Shown in pieces: positions 40,276 through 52,379 of a stretch of 64,000 nt of DNA. The translations under genes and the position numbers were made by a program. Every line of letters starts with the position of its first letter. The first letter of the stretch is position 1. The stretch is from Hippopus hippopus. Taxonomy: Eukaryota; Mollusca; Bivalvia; Cardiida; Cardiidae. A model generated the notes under the pieces. That model ran no database searches, was not told the DNA's origin, and saw only the letters and a list, made by a program, of their open reading frames with translations. The stretch spans positions 26,892,122 to 26,956,121 of the forward strand of contig OX328101.1 in assembly GCA_946811185.2 (NCBI GenBank), read 5' to 3'.

Positions 40276-42509
40276 TACAGATAACAAGTTTGTTAGCTTG
40301 TCCAAATTGAAAGCAGTTGCAGATGAAATGAAATGTGGCCTGTATAGAGGAGAGGGATTTATTGTTGAAAGGAGTAGAAAACAATTTTGTAAAAGGAGAA
40401 AAATGTTGGAAACCAGCATTTTCTTTTTTTACCACATGTTCAAAAGTTTCCCTCCCGGGGTCCTTAAAATACAGTTATACATGGATCGTTACACATTATA
40501 CAAGGATACGGGCATTTGCATCTAGGTTATGCCATATGTGTCTCAATGATAAGTTTTGATTTTTAACTCTTTACTAAACAACAAAATTTTGGACTTGCCC
40601 AAATTGAAAGCTTTTGCACACCATAAAATAAATGTGACTAAAAAATTGAAATTCATATTTAAGTGGTTAGAAAACATTATGGGAAAAGGAGAAATGCTGG
40701 TTACCAAAATTTGATGTGTAGTAGAGTTAAGATATAAATTCTTTATTACTTGTCATCATTGTGTTAACAGTATCATTTGAAGACCAAAGGTTCTACTGTG
40801 AGAGTGCCAGTATGAACACTTTACCATACAATCCTGTCTTTTAAGGTCGTTGAAAATATTGTAGGGAAAGGTAGAAGTGCTGGGAAGCAGGATTTTCTCC
40901 ATTTCTAAAAATGTTTTCTATCCTTCTCAGGACAAATCCCATCATTTTAGCAATATTTAATTTGTTGTCTTCAAATTCTTTTAAATAGAGCAAGTGTAAA
41001 ATATTGTATCGTTTGATAATATGATAATTCTGCATGTGCTTTCAAAAAAAGTTGATTCAGATCAGACTGCACAGAACAGACATTGTTATCTTGGATCTAC
41101 TCTATTTGATATGGCTGATAAAGATTCCGACAGAAGGGCTTTTTACGTCAGTGATAGTTTGTTACTTTGTTTTTTCTACTGCCATATTGTCTGTCTACCT
41201 TTTGACCCCTTTAGGGTTAAAAATCTCCATAAATATAGGTGAAACTTTTCTGTTATTCTTGTATTTGGCTATCATTGGTTCCCATAGTGGCTTTGACTGT
41301 CATGTGTCTGTCTGTCAGTTTGTGCATTAAATTTTTAAAACATCTTTTTTTAAGCTATGTATCTGCTTTTGATGATAGATGCGTGACATACATAATTAAA
41401 ATGTGGTGAGCAAGCCATTGTTGGTTGTTGGGAGCAGTTGCTCTTTCTGCGATGTTTTCCATGCAGTAAAGAAAAAATATTTTTTGTGGACTGTTACTCC
41501 TTGTAAGTAATTCTATTTTTACATTTTTTTTAAAAGTATAAATGTTTAGTAGACAGTGTATGATCAGCATTTGGAAATACACAAAGAAATAAACTTCTAC
41601 TAGAAGACTTGCAATACTGTCTCCACACATAAAGAGATTTTGTTAAGAGAGTTGATTGTTTACTTTATCTTTAGTTTGGTTCCTGTGTATTTAATCTTAT
41701 ATTGTTTGTTTTCATGTTAAATCAACACATCAATTCCCATGATGAACAAAAAGAAAATCATGATAATTTATCATGAATGGCAAAGCCACAAATGAAGGAA
41801 GTGATATCTGATGTTCAAAGATAGAATATATTACAACCTAAATAAATGAAATACATGTACATCAAACATCTTTTGCAGGTGGCTTTTGACATGTATGGGG
41901 GAAAAGGAGAAATGCTGGTTACCAGGATTTTTCTATTTTTCCCACACTGTTTCAAACCCTTTCAAGACAAAGCCAATCATTTGAGCCATATTTGATTGGT
42001 CATGTGCAAATGCCTTCAATGAGGATAAGTAAAAAATTTTGACATCTATGGATGTAAGAAATTATATAGTAGAGATTTTTTTTTTCATTGATTCAATTTA
42101 TCACCACAGGATAAAATTGTAACAATGACAGCAAAAGAATAGCAACATCAAAATACAAACTTTTGCTGTAAAAATTGAAACATTGGCTGTAAATTGAAAA
42201 TCAAAGCTTAGGAATTATAAGTGTTGAACCTTCCTCAGTGGACACTTTTGAAAGCATACACTGTGCAGTCAGATCCTGGTTTACGCTGTCTTCAAAGTCA
42301 ATTTCAGCCGGCTCCAGCACTTAAGGGGTTCAACCAATCTTGGAAAAGAAAGAAAAAACACAGACACAAAATGTAGAATTGAATGAAACTTTGATGGTAA
42401 ATGAAAAAAACAGAAATATATTGTGGTTTGTATATGAGCCACACTCTGGCAAAAGGGAGCTTAATGCATCTCCGTGACGCTTTTTACCAAGCAAGCCATA
42501 ACATTTTTA
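40276..42509. other. Gene-free interval rich in decayed hairpin elements
   Basis: Family-A fragments at 40290-40460, 40564-40735, 40818-41020 and 41870-42030; a family-F-like half dyad at 41058-41100; and the start of a family-B fragment near 42428. No exon or domain recognised. Confidence 0.5.
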
Positions 42510-43956
42510 GCTCCACTGGCCGAAGGCCAGCGGGCTTATGTCATGGCCTGTTGTCCGTCGTCCGTGCGTCCGTCCGTCCGTCCGTCCGTGCGTTAACTTT
42601 TTTTTAAAACGTCTTCTTCTCTGAAACTACCCATCCAATTTTGATGAAACTTCACAGAAATGATCCTGCCATGGTCCTCTTCAGAATTTCTTGAAAGAAT
42701 TTAATTCCTTCAAAAACTCTGGTTGCCATGGCAACAAAACTGAAAAATTTTGAAAATCTTTGAAAATCTTCTTGTCTGAAACCGTAAGGCCAAGGGCTAC
42801 CAAATTTGGCATGTAGCTTTATCTAGTGGACCTCTACCAAGTTTCTTCAATTTATAGCCCTGGGGTCAAAATTGGCCCCGCCCCGGGGGTCACAAGTTAT
42901 ACATGGGCTTATTTAGGGAGAACTTTAAAATTCCTCTTCTACCTAGCCATAGGGCCTAGAGCTACCAAATTTGGCATGTAGCTTTATCTAGTGGACCTCT
43001 GCCAAGATTGTTCAAATTATAGCCCTGGGGTCAAATTAGGCCCTGCCCGGGGGTAACAAGTTTTACATGGGCTTATATAACAAGTTTTACATGGGCTTAT
43101 ATAGGGAGAACTTTAAAATTCTTCTTTGACCTAGCCATGGGGCCTAGGGCGACCAAATTTGGCATGTAGCTTTATCTAGTGGACCTGTACCAAGGGTGTC
43201 CAAATTATAGCCGAGGGTCAAATTTGACTTCGCTCCGGGGGGTAACATGTTTTACATGGGCGGGCTTATATAGGAAAATCTTTCGCATCTAGCTATAAGG
43301 GCTAGGGCTATCAAATTTTGCATTTAGCTTTATCTAGGGGGTCTCTATCAAGGGTGCCCAAATTATAGCCCAGGGGGTCAAATGTAGCCCCACCCCAGGG
43401 GGTCAAAAGTTCTACATGGTCTTATATAAGGAAACTTTAATAATCTACTTGTACATAGCCATATTTAGGCCTAGGGCTACCAAATTTTGCATGTAACTTT
43501 ATATAATGGGCCTCTACCAAGAGGGCCCAAATTTTAACTTTGGGGGTCAAGTTTGACTCCACACCAGGGGTCACAAGTTTTACATTGGCTTTTATAGTGA
43601 AAACTTGATAAACCTGTGTCATGGATCACATATTTTACAGGGCCTTTTATTCAGCAAACTTGTTTTACATGACTTTTTATTGGGCAAGATTAAAAAATCT
43701 TTTTGTTTATAACCACACATTCTAGTTTCATATTGTAGGTCTGGGGTCAAAATTGCCTTCATTCCAGGGATCGCAAGTCAACATGGGCTTCAAAATATTG
43801 TCACTTCAATTTAAACATTAATCAAGGGAAATAACTCTTTTTATGAAAGATAAAGTTCGTTACTATTTACCTCCCTTGATTATCAAGCTGCAGTGATACA
43901 TGATTGACTTAATAGCCAGTGGAGCGATACAGGGCCATCATGGCCCTCTTGTTATG
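42510..43956 (+). repeat. Interspersed element with ~165-bp tandem units, 1.4 kb
   Basis: Begins TAGCTCCACTGGCCGAAGGC followed by (GTCC)n, and ends GCCAGTGGAGCGATACAGGG plus CCATCATGGCCCTCTTG, so GCTCCACTGGC is inverted at the two ends. About five internal units contain CTACCAAATTTGGCATGTAG and TTATAGCCCTGGGGTCAAA. A shorter copy of its start is at 49978-50480 and a copy of its end at 51024-51063. No coding capacity. Confidence 0.75.
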
Positions 43957-44037
43957 GATACACAATAGCCTCTTTTTTTTAGCAATCGACTAAATAATGA
44001 GTTACTCTAGTCCTTAGACATACAGAAAATTGGCAAA

Positions 44038-44150
44038 TAGCGAAAAGTATTGACTCAGGTCAACCTACACAGTCCGCGCAGGCTGGCCTGGATTGATACT
44101 TTTTCGCAGATGCACTAATCCCCCTTTTTAGAGAGCATGGCTCATATATT
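44038..44150. repeat. Palindromic miniature element, family B, fragment
   Basis: CAGTCCGCGCAGGCTGGCCT dyad region, ending AGAGCATGGCTCATATAT. Confidence 0.6.
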
Positions 44151-44489
44151 ATTGCTTTAAATTTTGTGGACAGGAAAAAGAAACTGACCTGTGTTATGTA
44201 AATGCATCATATACTGGTATTTCATGTACTTTTTGACTTGATTTTTACTGTCATACATGTAGTTTCCAGTGCTTGTATGTGATAGCTGAAAAATGGCATA
44301 TGGTTTTTAAATTATACTGAGCAGAGGGAGTATAAGTGACTAATCATATTTCATGTACTGTTAATGACATGTAAGCTATCAGCAGAGATAATGATGTTTT
44401 TTTGCTATTCACTTATTTGGCGCTCTTTTGATAGGTCAATGTTTTATTACATGATCCTGACAATTGGTGACCTTGAGGGAGAAACCTAG

Positions 44490-44711
44490 GGGTCCTCTGT
44501 GGCTCAGTGCTAAAGTGTAGGAATCATGACTTCGAAACCCGGGGTTCAAGCCTCGTTGGACCCACTTGGTTTTTCGTGGGAGTGCCCTTAGGCAAGATGC
44601 TTCAGAGCCCTAGCCTAGTTCTGGTAAAACCCAGGAAATGCATGAATGCATGAGCTGTCGTGATAAGACCGAAATAATGTTGAAAGCAACGTAAAACACC
44701 ATTCAATCAAA
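44490..44711 (+). repeat. tRNA-derived SINE, second family
   Basis: A box TGGCTCAGTGCTAAAG and B box GGGTTCAAGCC in a tRNA-like head, body with AGGCAAGATGCTTCA, and a tail GTAAAACACCATTCAATCAA. The tail is shared with the SINEs at 13052 and 55141. Confidence 0.75.
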
Positions 44712-44928
44712 GAGGAAGAAACGATTTGAAAACATTGTGGGAAAAGGAGAAGGTGCTTGTTTACCAACATTTTCTCTGTTCTAGAAAATGTGCTCTATCC
44801 TTTCAGAGAAAAAAATTATATCTTTAGTCCATTAAATTTTTCATTTGAGAATGCTTTGAATTTGAATTAGTCTAAAAGTTTGCCTTCTGGTAAAGAGTCA
44901 AGAGGTTATGAGAGAGGAAAATTCAAAT

Positions 44929-45156
44929 TTAACTCTTTCCGAATTAAAAAATTTCAGACCAGTCCAAATTGGGAGCATTTGCAGATGACAAATAAAAGTG
45001 ACCCAAAAGATTGAAATATATTTTGGGAAGGGTAGAAAAAATTGTGTGAAAAGGAGAAAATGATGGTTACCAGCATTTTCTCCTTTTCCCACAATGTTTT
45101 CAAAAGATTTCTTTCTCTGGGTCATTAAAAGCCGGGATTGTTTGGTAGAAGTTTGA
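44929..45156. repeat. Hairpin element, family A
   Basis: TTAACTCTTTCCGAATTAAA start, dyad at about 45037-45104, end TTTGGTAGAAG. Decayed copies flank it at 44730-44900 and 45170-45370. Confidence 0.75.
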
Positions 45157-45407
45157 AGCAGTTAGAGAGGATATATTAAATGTGGATAAAATGATGCTAT
45201 TTACTTTTTTATGAATAGAAAACATTGAGGGAAAAGGAGAAAATGCTGGGCAGTAACATTTTGTCCCTTTTCCACAATTTTTTTTAAAAATCGTCTTCCC
45301 TTGGATCTTTCTCATATGCTCTCAAAAGCCTCAGGATTGCTACAACACATGGTTATTGGGAAAGGGTAACTTGATTTTCATACATTTGTTTTAGCAAAGG
45401 GATACAT

Positions 45408-45683
45408 ACATATGAGCCATGCTCTTTGAAAAGGGGGCTTAATGCATCTGCGAAAAGTATCGACCCAGGTCAGCCTGCGCAGTCCACGCAGGCTGACCTG
45501 GGCCAAACCTTTTTCACTATTGGTCCATTTTGTTTATGTCCAAGGACAAGTCTACCTCAAGAATAAGCCCTTGTTTAAAAAAAGTGGGTAATATGGATCC
45601 ATAAGTATGTGACGGCTTTATTGGTATCATGCATCATGGAGATGCAGAAGCCCTCTGTTGCCAAAGCATGGCTCATATATGTG
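45408..45683. repeat. Palindromic miniature element, family B, best copy
   Basis: CATATGAGCCATGCTCTTTG at the left, AAGCATGGCTCATATATG at the right. The inner dyad GGTCAGCCTGCGCAGTCC / ACGCAGGCTGACC lies at about 45468-45502. Confidence 0.75.
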
Positions 45684-46009
45684 TACTGTTACTAGAATTT
45701 TCAAATTGTTGTTCCACAATATTTCATTAGATCTTTAAGTCCTCACTCCTGCAGGCTTCTTACTCATCAATTAGAAGACTGGTTTTGGTAACATGGTGGC
45801 GAAATGAGAAATTGATCATAACTCCCAACTCGTTTAAGTGCTGTATGAAGTCTTTACCAATCAACAAAATTTTGGGCTTGTCCAAATTGAAAGCATTTTC
45901 ACCAAAAATTAAACATGACTGAACTGATGCGATTTTTTCCATGCATGGTAAAATATATTGGGAGAAACAGGGAAAATACTGATTACCAAGCGTATTTCCT
46001 AGGGGTTGT

Positions 46010-46238
46010 TTAACTCTTTACTACACAATCCCAAGTTTTAATGACCAAGTGCAAGAAGCCTTTTGAAAACATTGTCGGAAAAGGAGAAGATGCTTGTAAC
46101 CAGCGTTTTCTCCTTTTCCCACAATGTTTTCTACCCTATCAAAGACAGAAATCATCACTTGAGCTACATTTAATTTGTCGTCTGCAAATGCTTTCAATTT
46201 GGTCCAGTCCAAAATTTTGTCGTTTGGTAAAGAGTTAA
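46010..46238. repeat. Hairpin element, family A, first of three tandem copies
   Basis: TTAACTCTTTACTACACAAT start, TTTGGTAAAGAGTTAA end, dyad with the variant CATTGTCGGAAAA. It shares its terminal TTAA with the next copy. Confidence 0.85.
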
Positions 46239-46438
46239 CTCTTTACCACACAATCCCAAGTTTTAACGACCAAGTGCAAGAAGCCTTTTGAAAACATTGT
46301 CGGAAAATTCTCCTTTTCCCACCATGTTTTCTACCACATTTAAGGAAGAAATCATCATTTGAGATACATTTATTTTGTCATCTGCAAATGCTTTCAATTT
46401 GGTCTTGCCCAAAATTTTGTTGTTTGGTAAAGAGTTAA
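46235..46438. repeat. Hairpin element, family A, second tandem copy, dyad collapsed
   Basis: Same CATTGTCGGAAAA variant as its neighbour, but the dyad jumps directly to TTCTCCTTTTCCCACC, losing about 35 central bases. Ends TTTGGTAAAGAGTTAA. Confidence 0.85.
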
Positions 46439-46660
46439 CTCTTTACAGCACAGTGCCGTCTTTTAATGACACTGGGAAAGAAAGCTTTTGAAAACATTGT
46501 GGGAAAAGGAAAATAATGCTGGTAACCAACATTTTCTCCTTTTCCCACAACATGTTCTAAACTATGAAAGGCAGATTCTGTGTTTTGAGTAACATTTAAT
46601 TTGTTGTATGCAAATGCTGACAATTTCACTATACTAAAATTTTGTGATCTGGTAAGAGTA
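46435..46660. repeat. Hairpin element, family A, third tandem copy
   Basis: Starts at the TTAA shared with the second copy (TTAACTCTTTACAGCACAGT). Full dyad at about 46490-46558, eroded right end. Confidence 0.8.
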
Positions 46661-47558
46661 AAGGTCAGGGTTCAAGTGCTGGCTTATGTTGATGTATCTG
46701 TATTTTACATGGATAGTTTCCAAGTGGGTCACAGATACTTTAGTTTAAACATATTTATTTTACATGGATTGAGATACAAGTTCTTTCAACTTATACTAAT
46801 CTCTCTTTATACTGCTTCCTGGAAACTACACCAGTACTTGTGCCGAATGTGTGGGCCAATGAAAAATCCCAAAGTTGCAAGTACTTAGCAGTGAAATTTG
46901 TTTAAGAGTTTGGAATCAAAATTTAACATTTTTAGCTTGGCTTTTTTCAAAGAAGATGTTGAGGTATATTGTCATAGGTTAGGCGTCGTCATCTGCATTG
47001 TCGTTCAAAACTTTTGACAGTTTATAATATCTCCATCAATACTAAAGATATTGACTTCAGACTTGGACTAGTTGTAACTGTCAAAAAGGAACCCATACTA
47101 CAAGGGCAGGTAACCATCAAAATATTTTTGACACAGTTATGCCCCTTTTTGGATTTAGAATTTTCATAGAAAATCAAACAATTGCAGCCAAGCGTTGGCA
47201 CCCGCATGCAGTGCTCTTGCATTAATAGGGAGTGCATGGGCTTCTTTACTAACCGTGACTTACTACTTGTATATAAACAGGTAATCTTATTTATTTCACG
47301 GTATCAGTGTAGATGAATTTCACAGAACAAGGAAGAAATAGTAATAATATTTTACTTGTTACCTAGTATATTTATAAAGAGAACATGATAATTTTTTACC
47401 ACACAACAAAACTTTAGCCCTGTCCAAACAGAAAGCATTTGCTGATGACAAAGTTAAAAAGGTTAAAATTGTTTAAATTATCTTTGATAGGGTTGAAAAA
47501 CAAAAGTTGTTTTTCTCAATGTGGTTGAATGTCAGGATTGTGAGGTAAAGGGTTAAAT
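46661..47558. other. No gene recognised
   Basis: AT-rich, with a decayed family-A copy at about 47392-47556. The two open frames (95 and 71 codons) lack recognisable features. Confidence 0.4.
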
Positions 47559-47828
47559 ACATATGAGCCATGCTCCGTGATATGATGGCTAAACACATTA
47601 TCCAAAGACTATCGACCCATGTCAGTCTGCGCAATCCATGCAGGCTGAAATCATTCCAAAGTTTTTGCTATTTGTAAAATTTTGTGTGTCCAAGAACTGC
47701 TCTTCTGTCATTCAGTCATTCATTACACTAAATTTATTTTTTGGGATCCCTCATTATGTGATGACTTGTTGGGTATAATGGATCACAGAGATGCATTTAG
47801 CCCCCTTTTGACAGAGTGTAGCATATAG
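47559..47828. repeat. Palindromic miniature element, family B
   Basis: CATATGAGCCATGCTCCGTG start, ACAGAGTGTAGCATATA end, internal GTCAGTCTGCGCAATCC / ATGCAGGCTGA dyad. Confidence 0.65.
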
Positions 47829-47998
47829 AGCCCAATTAAAATGCCACCGTAGTTATATCAGCATTTTGTAAGAGAATTCTTTATTATTTTTGTGAAGATC
47901 AATAGCTGGAATGGAAATATGGCGCATCTTAGCGTTAACTCTTTACCTGCAATCAAGTTTCAGATATCTGTAAACTGGAAGCATTTATATTTGACAAA

Positions 47999-48162
47999 TT
48001 AACCCTTTACCACACAATGACGCCTTTTAACGCCCCTGAAGAAGAGGCCTTTTCTACCCTATCAAAGAAAAAGTTGCGTCATTTGAGCCACTATGAAATT
48101 GTCGTCTGCAAATGCTTTCAATTTGGATAGGTCTTAAATTTTGCCATGTGGTAAAGGGTTAA
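47999..48162. repeat. Hairpin element, family A, lacking the entire central palindrome
   Basis: TTAACCCTTTACCACACAAT start, ATGTGGTAAAGGGTTAA end, but AGAGGCCTTTT joins directly to CTACCCTATC. About 66 bp, matching the whole central dyad, are missing (164 bp instead of ~230). Confidence 0.85.
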
Positions 48163-49137
48163 ATGTGGCTCAAATGATAAACTTGACCTTGAGAAGATAG
48201 AACACATTCTAAAAAAAAAGAGAAAAGAAAATCCTTGTTATCAAAACTTTATCCTTTTTCCTTAGAGTCTGAAAATACAGGATCATGTGGTTAAGGGGAA
48301 TATGAAAAATATGTATAACCCTTTAGAAGAATGCCTTTGACAACATTGTGGAAAAAAGAGAAAACAAAGTTTTCGATACTTTCGAAGACAAGTATCATTG
48401 TTTGAGCTACATGTAATTTATCTCCTGCAGATGCTTTCAAAATGGACCAGTCTTGAATTTTAATGTTTAGTAAAGAGTAATTATATATATTTGTACATAT
48501 ATGTGCTTCGTTGATAACATCACAATAGGTTAAAATTTTGTTTCATTGAGTTCCATACCTGTGAAATAACAGCATTTACAGCTGAAAGTAAGGCTGAACA
48601 AAAAAAAAGAAACCTTTATATTGACTGTTTTGACTTTTTGAAGTAATGTTCTTCACATATACTGACACTTATCATACACTGTTTGAAGATGGTAAAGTGT
48701 ATAACCATGAGTAAAATACTTGTCCAAACAGTAACCACATGAGAACTATTTATTTTTACCTGTAAGGTATATGACTTTTAGTATGAGATGTTTCTGTATA
48801 TTGCTTGTTGTGATCAAATTTTTATTATGCCAAATAAATGTGAAGATGGAGAAGACCGGGTTATAGAATTATAGAAATAGCCTTTGCTTTGTGTCCTCTG
48901 TGGATATGTAGGTTGATACCCCTTGTGGGTATGAAAAGCATTTGGATGTCCTTTGGCAAGACACAGCAGAGCCCAATTCTTGTCTTGTGGAACAAGATGA
49001 AGTGTGGAAATTGGGTAGCTATTATGGTGATATACATGTAGCTGAAACATTATGGAAAGTGTTATATATACTCAGTTTCACATCATATGTCAAGAACTAA
49101 AATATGGCTCATATGATGCAGCTTGTTTTGTAAAGGA
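48163..49137. other. No gene recognised
   Basis: Decayed family-A fragments at 48170-48300 and 48320-48480; the rest is AT-rich and featureless. Confidence 0.4.
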
Positions 49138-49367
49138 TTAACTCTTTACCAAACCACAAAATGTTAGACTGATCCAAATTGAAAGTAGTCGCAGACGACA
49201 ATTTTAATGTGGCTCAAGTTTAAAAAATTGTATCAGAAAGGGTAGAAAACAGTGTGGGAAAAGGAAAAAATGCTGGTTACCAGCATTTTCTCCTTTTCCC
49301 TCAAGGTTTTCAAAAGGCTTTCTTCTTCAGGGTTGTTAAAACTCGGGATTGTGTGGTAAAGAGTTAA
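49138..49367. repeat. Hairpin element, family A, full length (230 bp)
   Basis: TTAACTCTTTACCAAACCAC start, TGTGGTAAAGAGTTAA end, dyad at about 49248-49314. Confidence 0.85.
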
Positions 49368-49547
49368 ATGATGGTCACCAGCATTTGCTCCTTTTCCAAT
49401 AATGTTATCAAAATTCTCAAAATCCAGAAAACATCAGATTGTTAGTAAAGGATTGAAATACCATTTGAGTAAAGAAATTAATTTAAAACTCACAATAGCT
49501 GCCCAGTATTTTGACTATACCTTCTTTTTTCTATGTAGTAATATAAT

Positions 49548-49803
49548 ATGGCTTGCAACACGCTAAAAGGAGCATTCAGACATTTGCGTAAGTGTTGTCT
49601 CGGATCAGCCTGCGCAGTCCACGCAGGCTAATCTGAAACGACACTGTTTTTATATAATTTCCTGTTTTGAGCAGGTCTACTGAAGAACAAAATCTAATGT
49701 AGTTGTAAAGTGCCGTCTTGTATTAGCCTGTGCGGACTGCGCAGGGTGATCCGAGACGACACTTTAAGCAAATGTCCAAATGCCCCTTTTCCCGTGATCC
49801 AAG
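49548..49803. repeat. Palindromic miniature element, family D
   Basis: ATGGCTTGCAACACGC-type end at the left, and the inverse at the right. Each half carries its own inner dyad, such as GATCAGCCTGCGCAGTCC / ACGCAGGCTAATC. Better copies are at 56261 and 58177. Confidence 0.7.
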
Positions 49804-49977
49804 CCAATTATGTAGTAGTAAGCATTAATGTTGCCCATTGGTACATGTATACCAAATATAACAGTAAAACATGTGATAGCAAACTTCACTTCATTTATCA
49901 TGTGCACCTGAAACAGCATGGAATAAAAGACATAAATCATGTATATTATGAATTCCACTTCATCATTCCTCCTTTTT

Positions 49978-50480
49978 AGCTCCACTGGCCGAAGGCCGGC
50001 GGGCTTATGTCATGGCCTGGTGTCCGTCGTGCGTGCGTCCGTCCGTCCGCGCGTTAACTTTTTTTTTCAAACTTCTTCTCTGAAACTACCCATCCAAATT
50101 TGATGAAACTTCACAGAAATGATCCTGCCATGGTCCTCTTTAAAATTTTTTGAAAGAATATGATTCCTTCAAAAACTCTGGTTGCCGTGGCAACAAAACT
50201 GAAAAATTTTGAACATCTTTGAAAATCTTCTTGTCTGAAACCATAAGGCCCAGGGCTACCAAATTTGGCATGTAGCTTTATCTAATGGACCTCTATCAAA
50301 TTCCTTCATATTATAGCCCTGGGGTCAAAATTGGCTTTGCCCCGGAGATTAAAGTTTAACATGGGCTTATATAGTGACTGTAATTTAAAATAGTAATCAA
50401 GGGAAATAACTCCTGTTATACAAGATAAAGTTTGTTACTATTTACCTCCCTTGATTATCAAACTGCACTTATACATTCTT
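49978..50480 (+). repeat. Shortened copy of the 42510 element
   Basis: Starts TAGCTCCACTGGCCGAAGGC, carries the same (GTCC)n and CCAAATTTGGCATGTAG sequence, but only one internal unit. It lacks the terminal GGCCATCATGGCC block here (one is found at 51024-51063). Confidence 0.7.
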
Positions 50481-51062
50481 GGAGTTTGGTATTCAAGTTT
50501 TTTGGAGAGGAAGAGTGATTCATTTTGATGCTAATGGTTATGCTCACATGAATGGAATGTTTAATTTAAAGTAAGGTTTCTATCACTCAAATTTTTTCAG
50601 AACTTTACCTTTCATGCTAATGAATAAACCTGCTTGTATTCACTGACATTGTCTTTGCATTTAAAAAGATATGATTGTTTTTGTTTGGCGGGCGGGGTGG
50701 AGGTTATGTTTTCAAAGTAAGTTTATTACTGTACAGACTTTTTATGCTGTATGTCTCTGTCAATGCCAATTAAGCGCATGATACGTTATTTTACTCTTTA
50801 AGAAATGATAATGTTTTTTTTTACTGTACCAAGTTTAAAGCCATTGCAAAAAGACAAATTGAATGTAGCTTAAATGACTATTTCTGTCTTTGATAGGTTA
50901 GGAAACATTGTGGGAAAAGGAGAAAATACTAGCTGACAACATATTGTCCTTTTCTCAAGATGTTTTTGAAAGCCTTCTCTCTCAGGGTCATTAACACTTC
51001 GATTTGTGTGGTAAAGGGTTAAAAAGCCAGTCGAGCGATACAGGGCCATCATGGCCCTCTTG
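50481..51062. other. No gene recognised; decayed hairpin element
   Basis: Family-A remnant at 50800-51022 ending GTGTGGTAAAGGGTTAA, followed directly by a 40-bp end fragment of the 42510 class. Confidence 0.5.
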
Positions 51063-52115
51063 TTTATAAGCCCGTCAAAGACGGGACGTATTATGGGATC
51101 ACCCATGGCGTACGGGCGTCCAGGCAGGCGGGCGAGTGGCGTCCAGTTCTTTGTCCGGAACATAACTTTGTCATCTCCAGTCTGATTGACTTGAAACTTG
51201 GCAGTTGTGTTTGTTGGAATAATACGGAGTGCAGTGCGAAAGAACCATAACTCTACCTCATGCTGTCTTTGAGTTATTTCCCTTTGATCATCATTTTTAC
51301 AGCATTTTCTGCTTGTCCAGAATATAACTTTGTCATCTCCAGTCTGAACATCTTCAAATTTAGTATGCATGATTGATGAAAAATTAGGGAGTGCAGTGCA
51401 CAAGAACCATAACTCTTCCTAGCAGGAATTTTGAGTTATTCCTCCTTTGATCTTTATTTTTATAGCATTTCTTGTTTGTCTGGAGCATAACTTTGTCATC
51501 TTAAGTAGGAATGACTTGAAATATGGTATGCTTATTTGTTGCAATATTTGGAAGTGCAGTGCGCAAGAATTGTAACTTTACCTCATGCTGTCTTTGAGTT
51601 ATTTCCCTTTGATCATCATTTTTTCGGCATTTAGTGCTTGTCCGGAATATAACTTTGTCATCTCAAGTCAGAACGACTTCAAACTTGGTATGCATGTTTG
51701 TTGCAATATTACGGAGTACAGTGTGCAAGAACAATAACTCTACCTAGCATGGATTTTGAGTAATTCCACTTTGATCTTCATTTTTACAGTATTTCTTGCT
51801 TGTCCAGAGCATAACTTTGTCATCTCCAGTCCGATTGACTTGAGACTTGGTAAACATGTTTGTTGCAGTTACGAAAAAAGCAATGCACTGTAGCCGTAAC
51901 CTTACCTAATGCCCTTATGTTTGAATGACCTGAAACTTTGGATGCATGTTTCCTTAACATTAGAGGAGACATTCATGCCTGTTTCAATCACATGATTTCT
52001 GCTGCACTACTATTTTCCTCTACCTGCCCTTTACGATTATTATCCCCCCTCGACAACTGGCGGTGGGACGGGCATATCTTGCGACAATTGGCCGCTCTTG
52101 TTGTTATTGTGATAT
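51063..52115 (+). repeat. Minisatellite-bearing element, copy 1
   Basis: Starts TTATAAGCCCGTCAAAGACG, contains about five ~155-160-bp units with TAACTTTGTCATCTCCAGTC and CATAACTCTACCTCATGCTG, and ends GACGGGCATATCTTGCGACA and CCGCTCTTGT. The minus-strand 177-codon frame is repeat translation. Confidence 0.75.
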
Positions 52116-52379
52116 TGCAAACATCAGATTTTTTTCGTGGGTTTCTACATTAATTTTATTTTAAGCCTTTCAATGCCGCAAGCAAAAAAAAGGGGGCTTT
52201 TGTAGACAGGAAAGATAAAAAAATAAATTGCACAGAACCTGCAGTCTGATCTTTGATCTATACCTTCTGCTTGTTTAGTTAAGGTTATGAGATGAAAACC
52301 TTCTGGGTTTCATTGGGTTGCATTATTGGCTGGCAAAATAGATAGAATTTATTGGAAGCTGAGAGCATAAAGGGAAGGG

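Noticed and set aside
46010..46660. CRISPR-like regularly spaced repeats
   Set aside because: These are head-to-tail transposable-element copies of over 200 bp in a eukaryotic genome, with no spacer structure.
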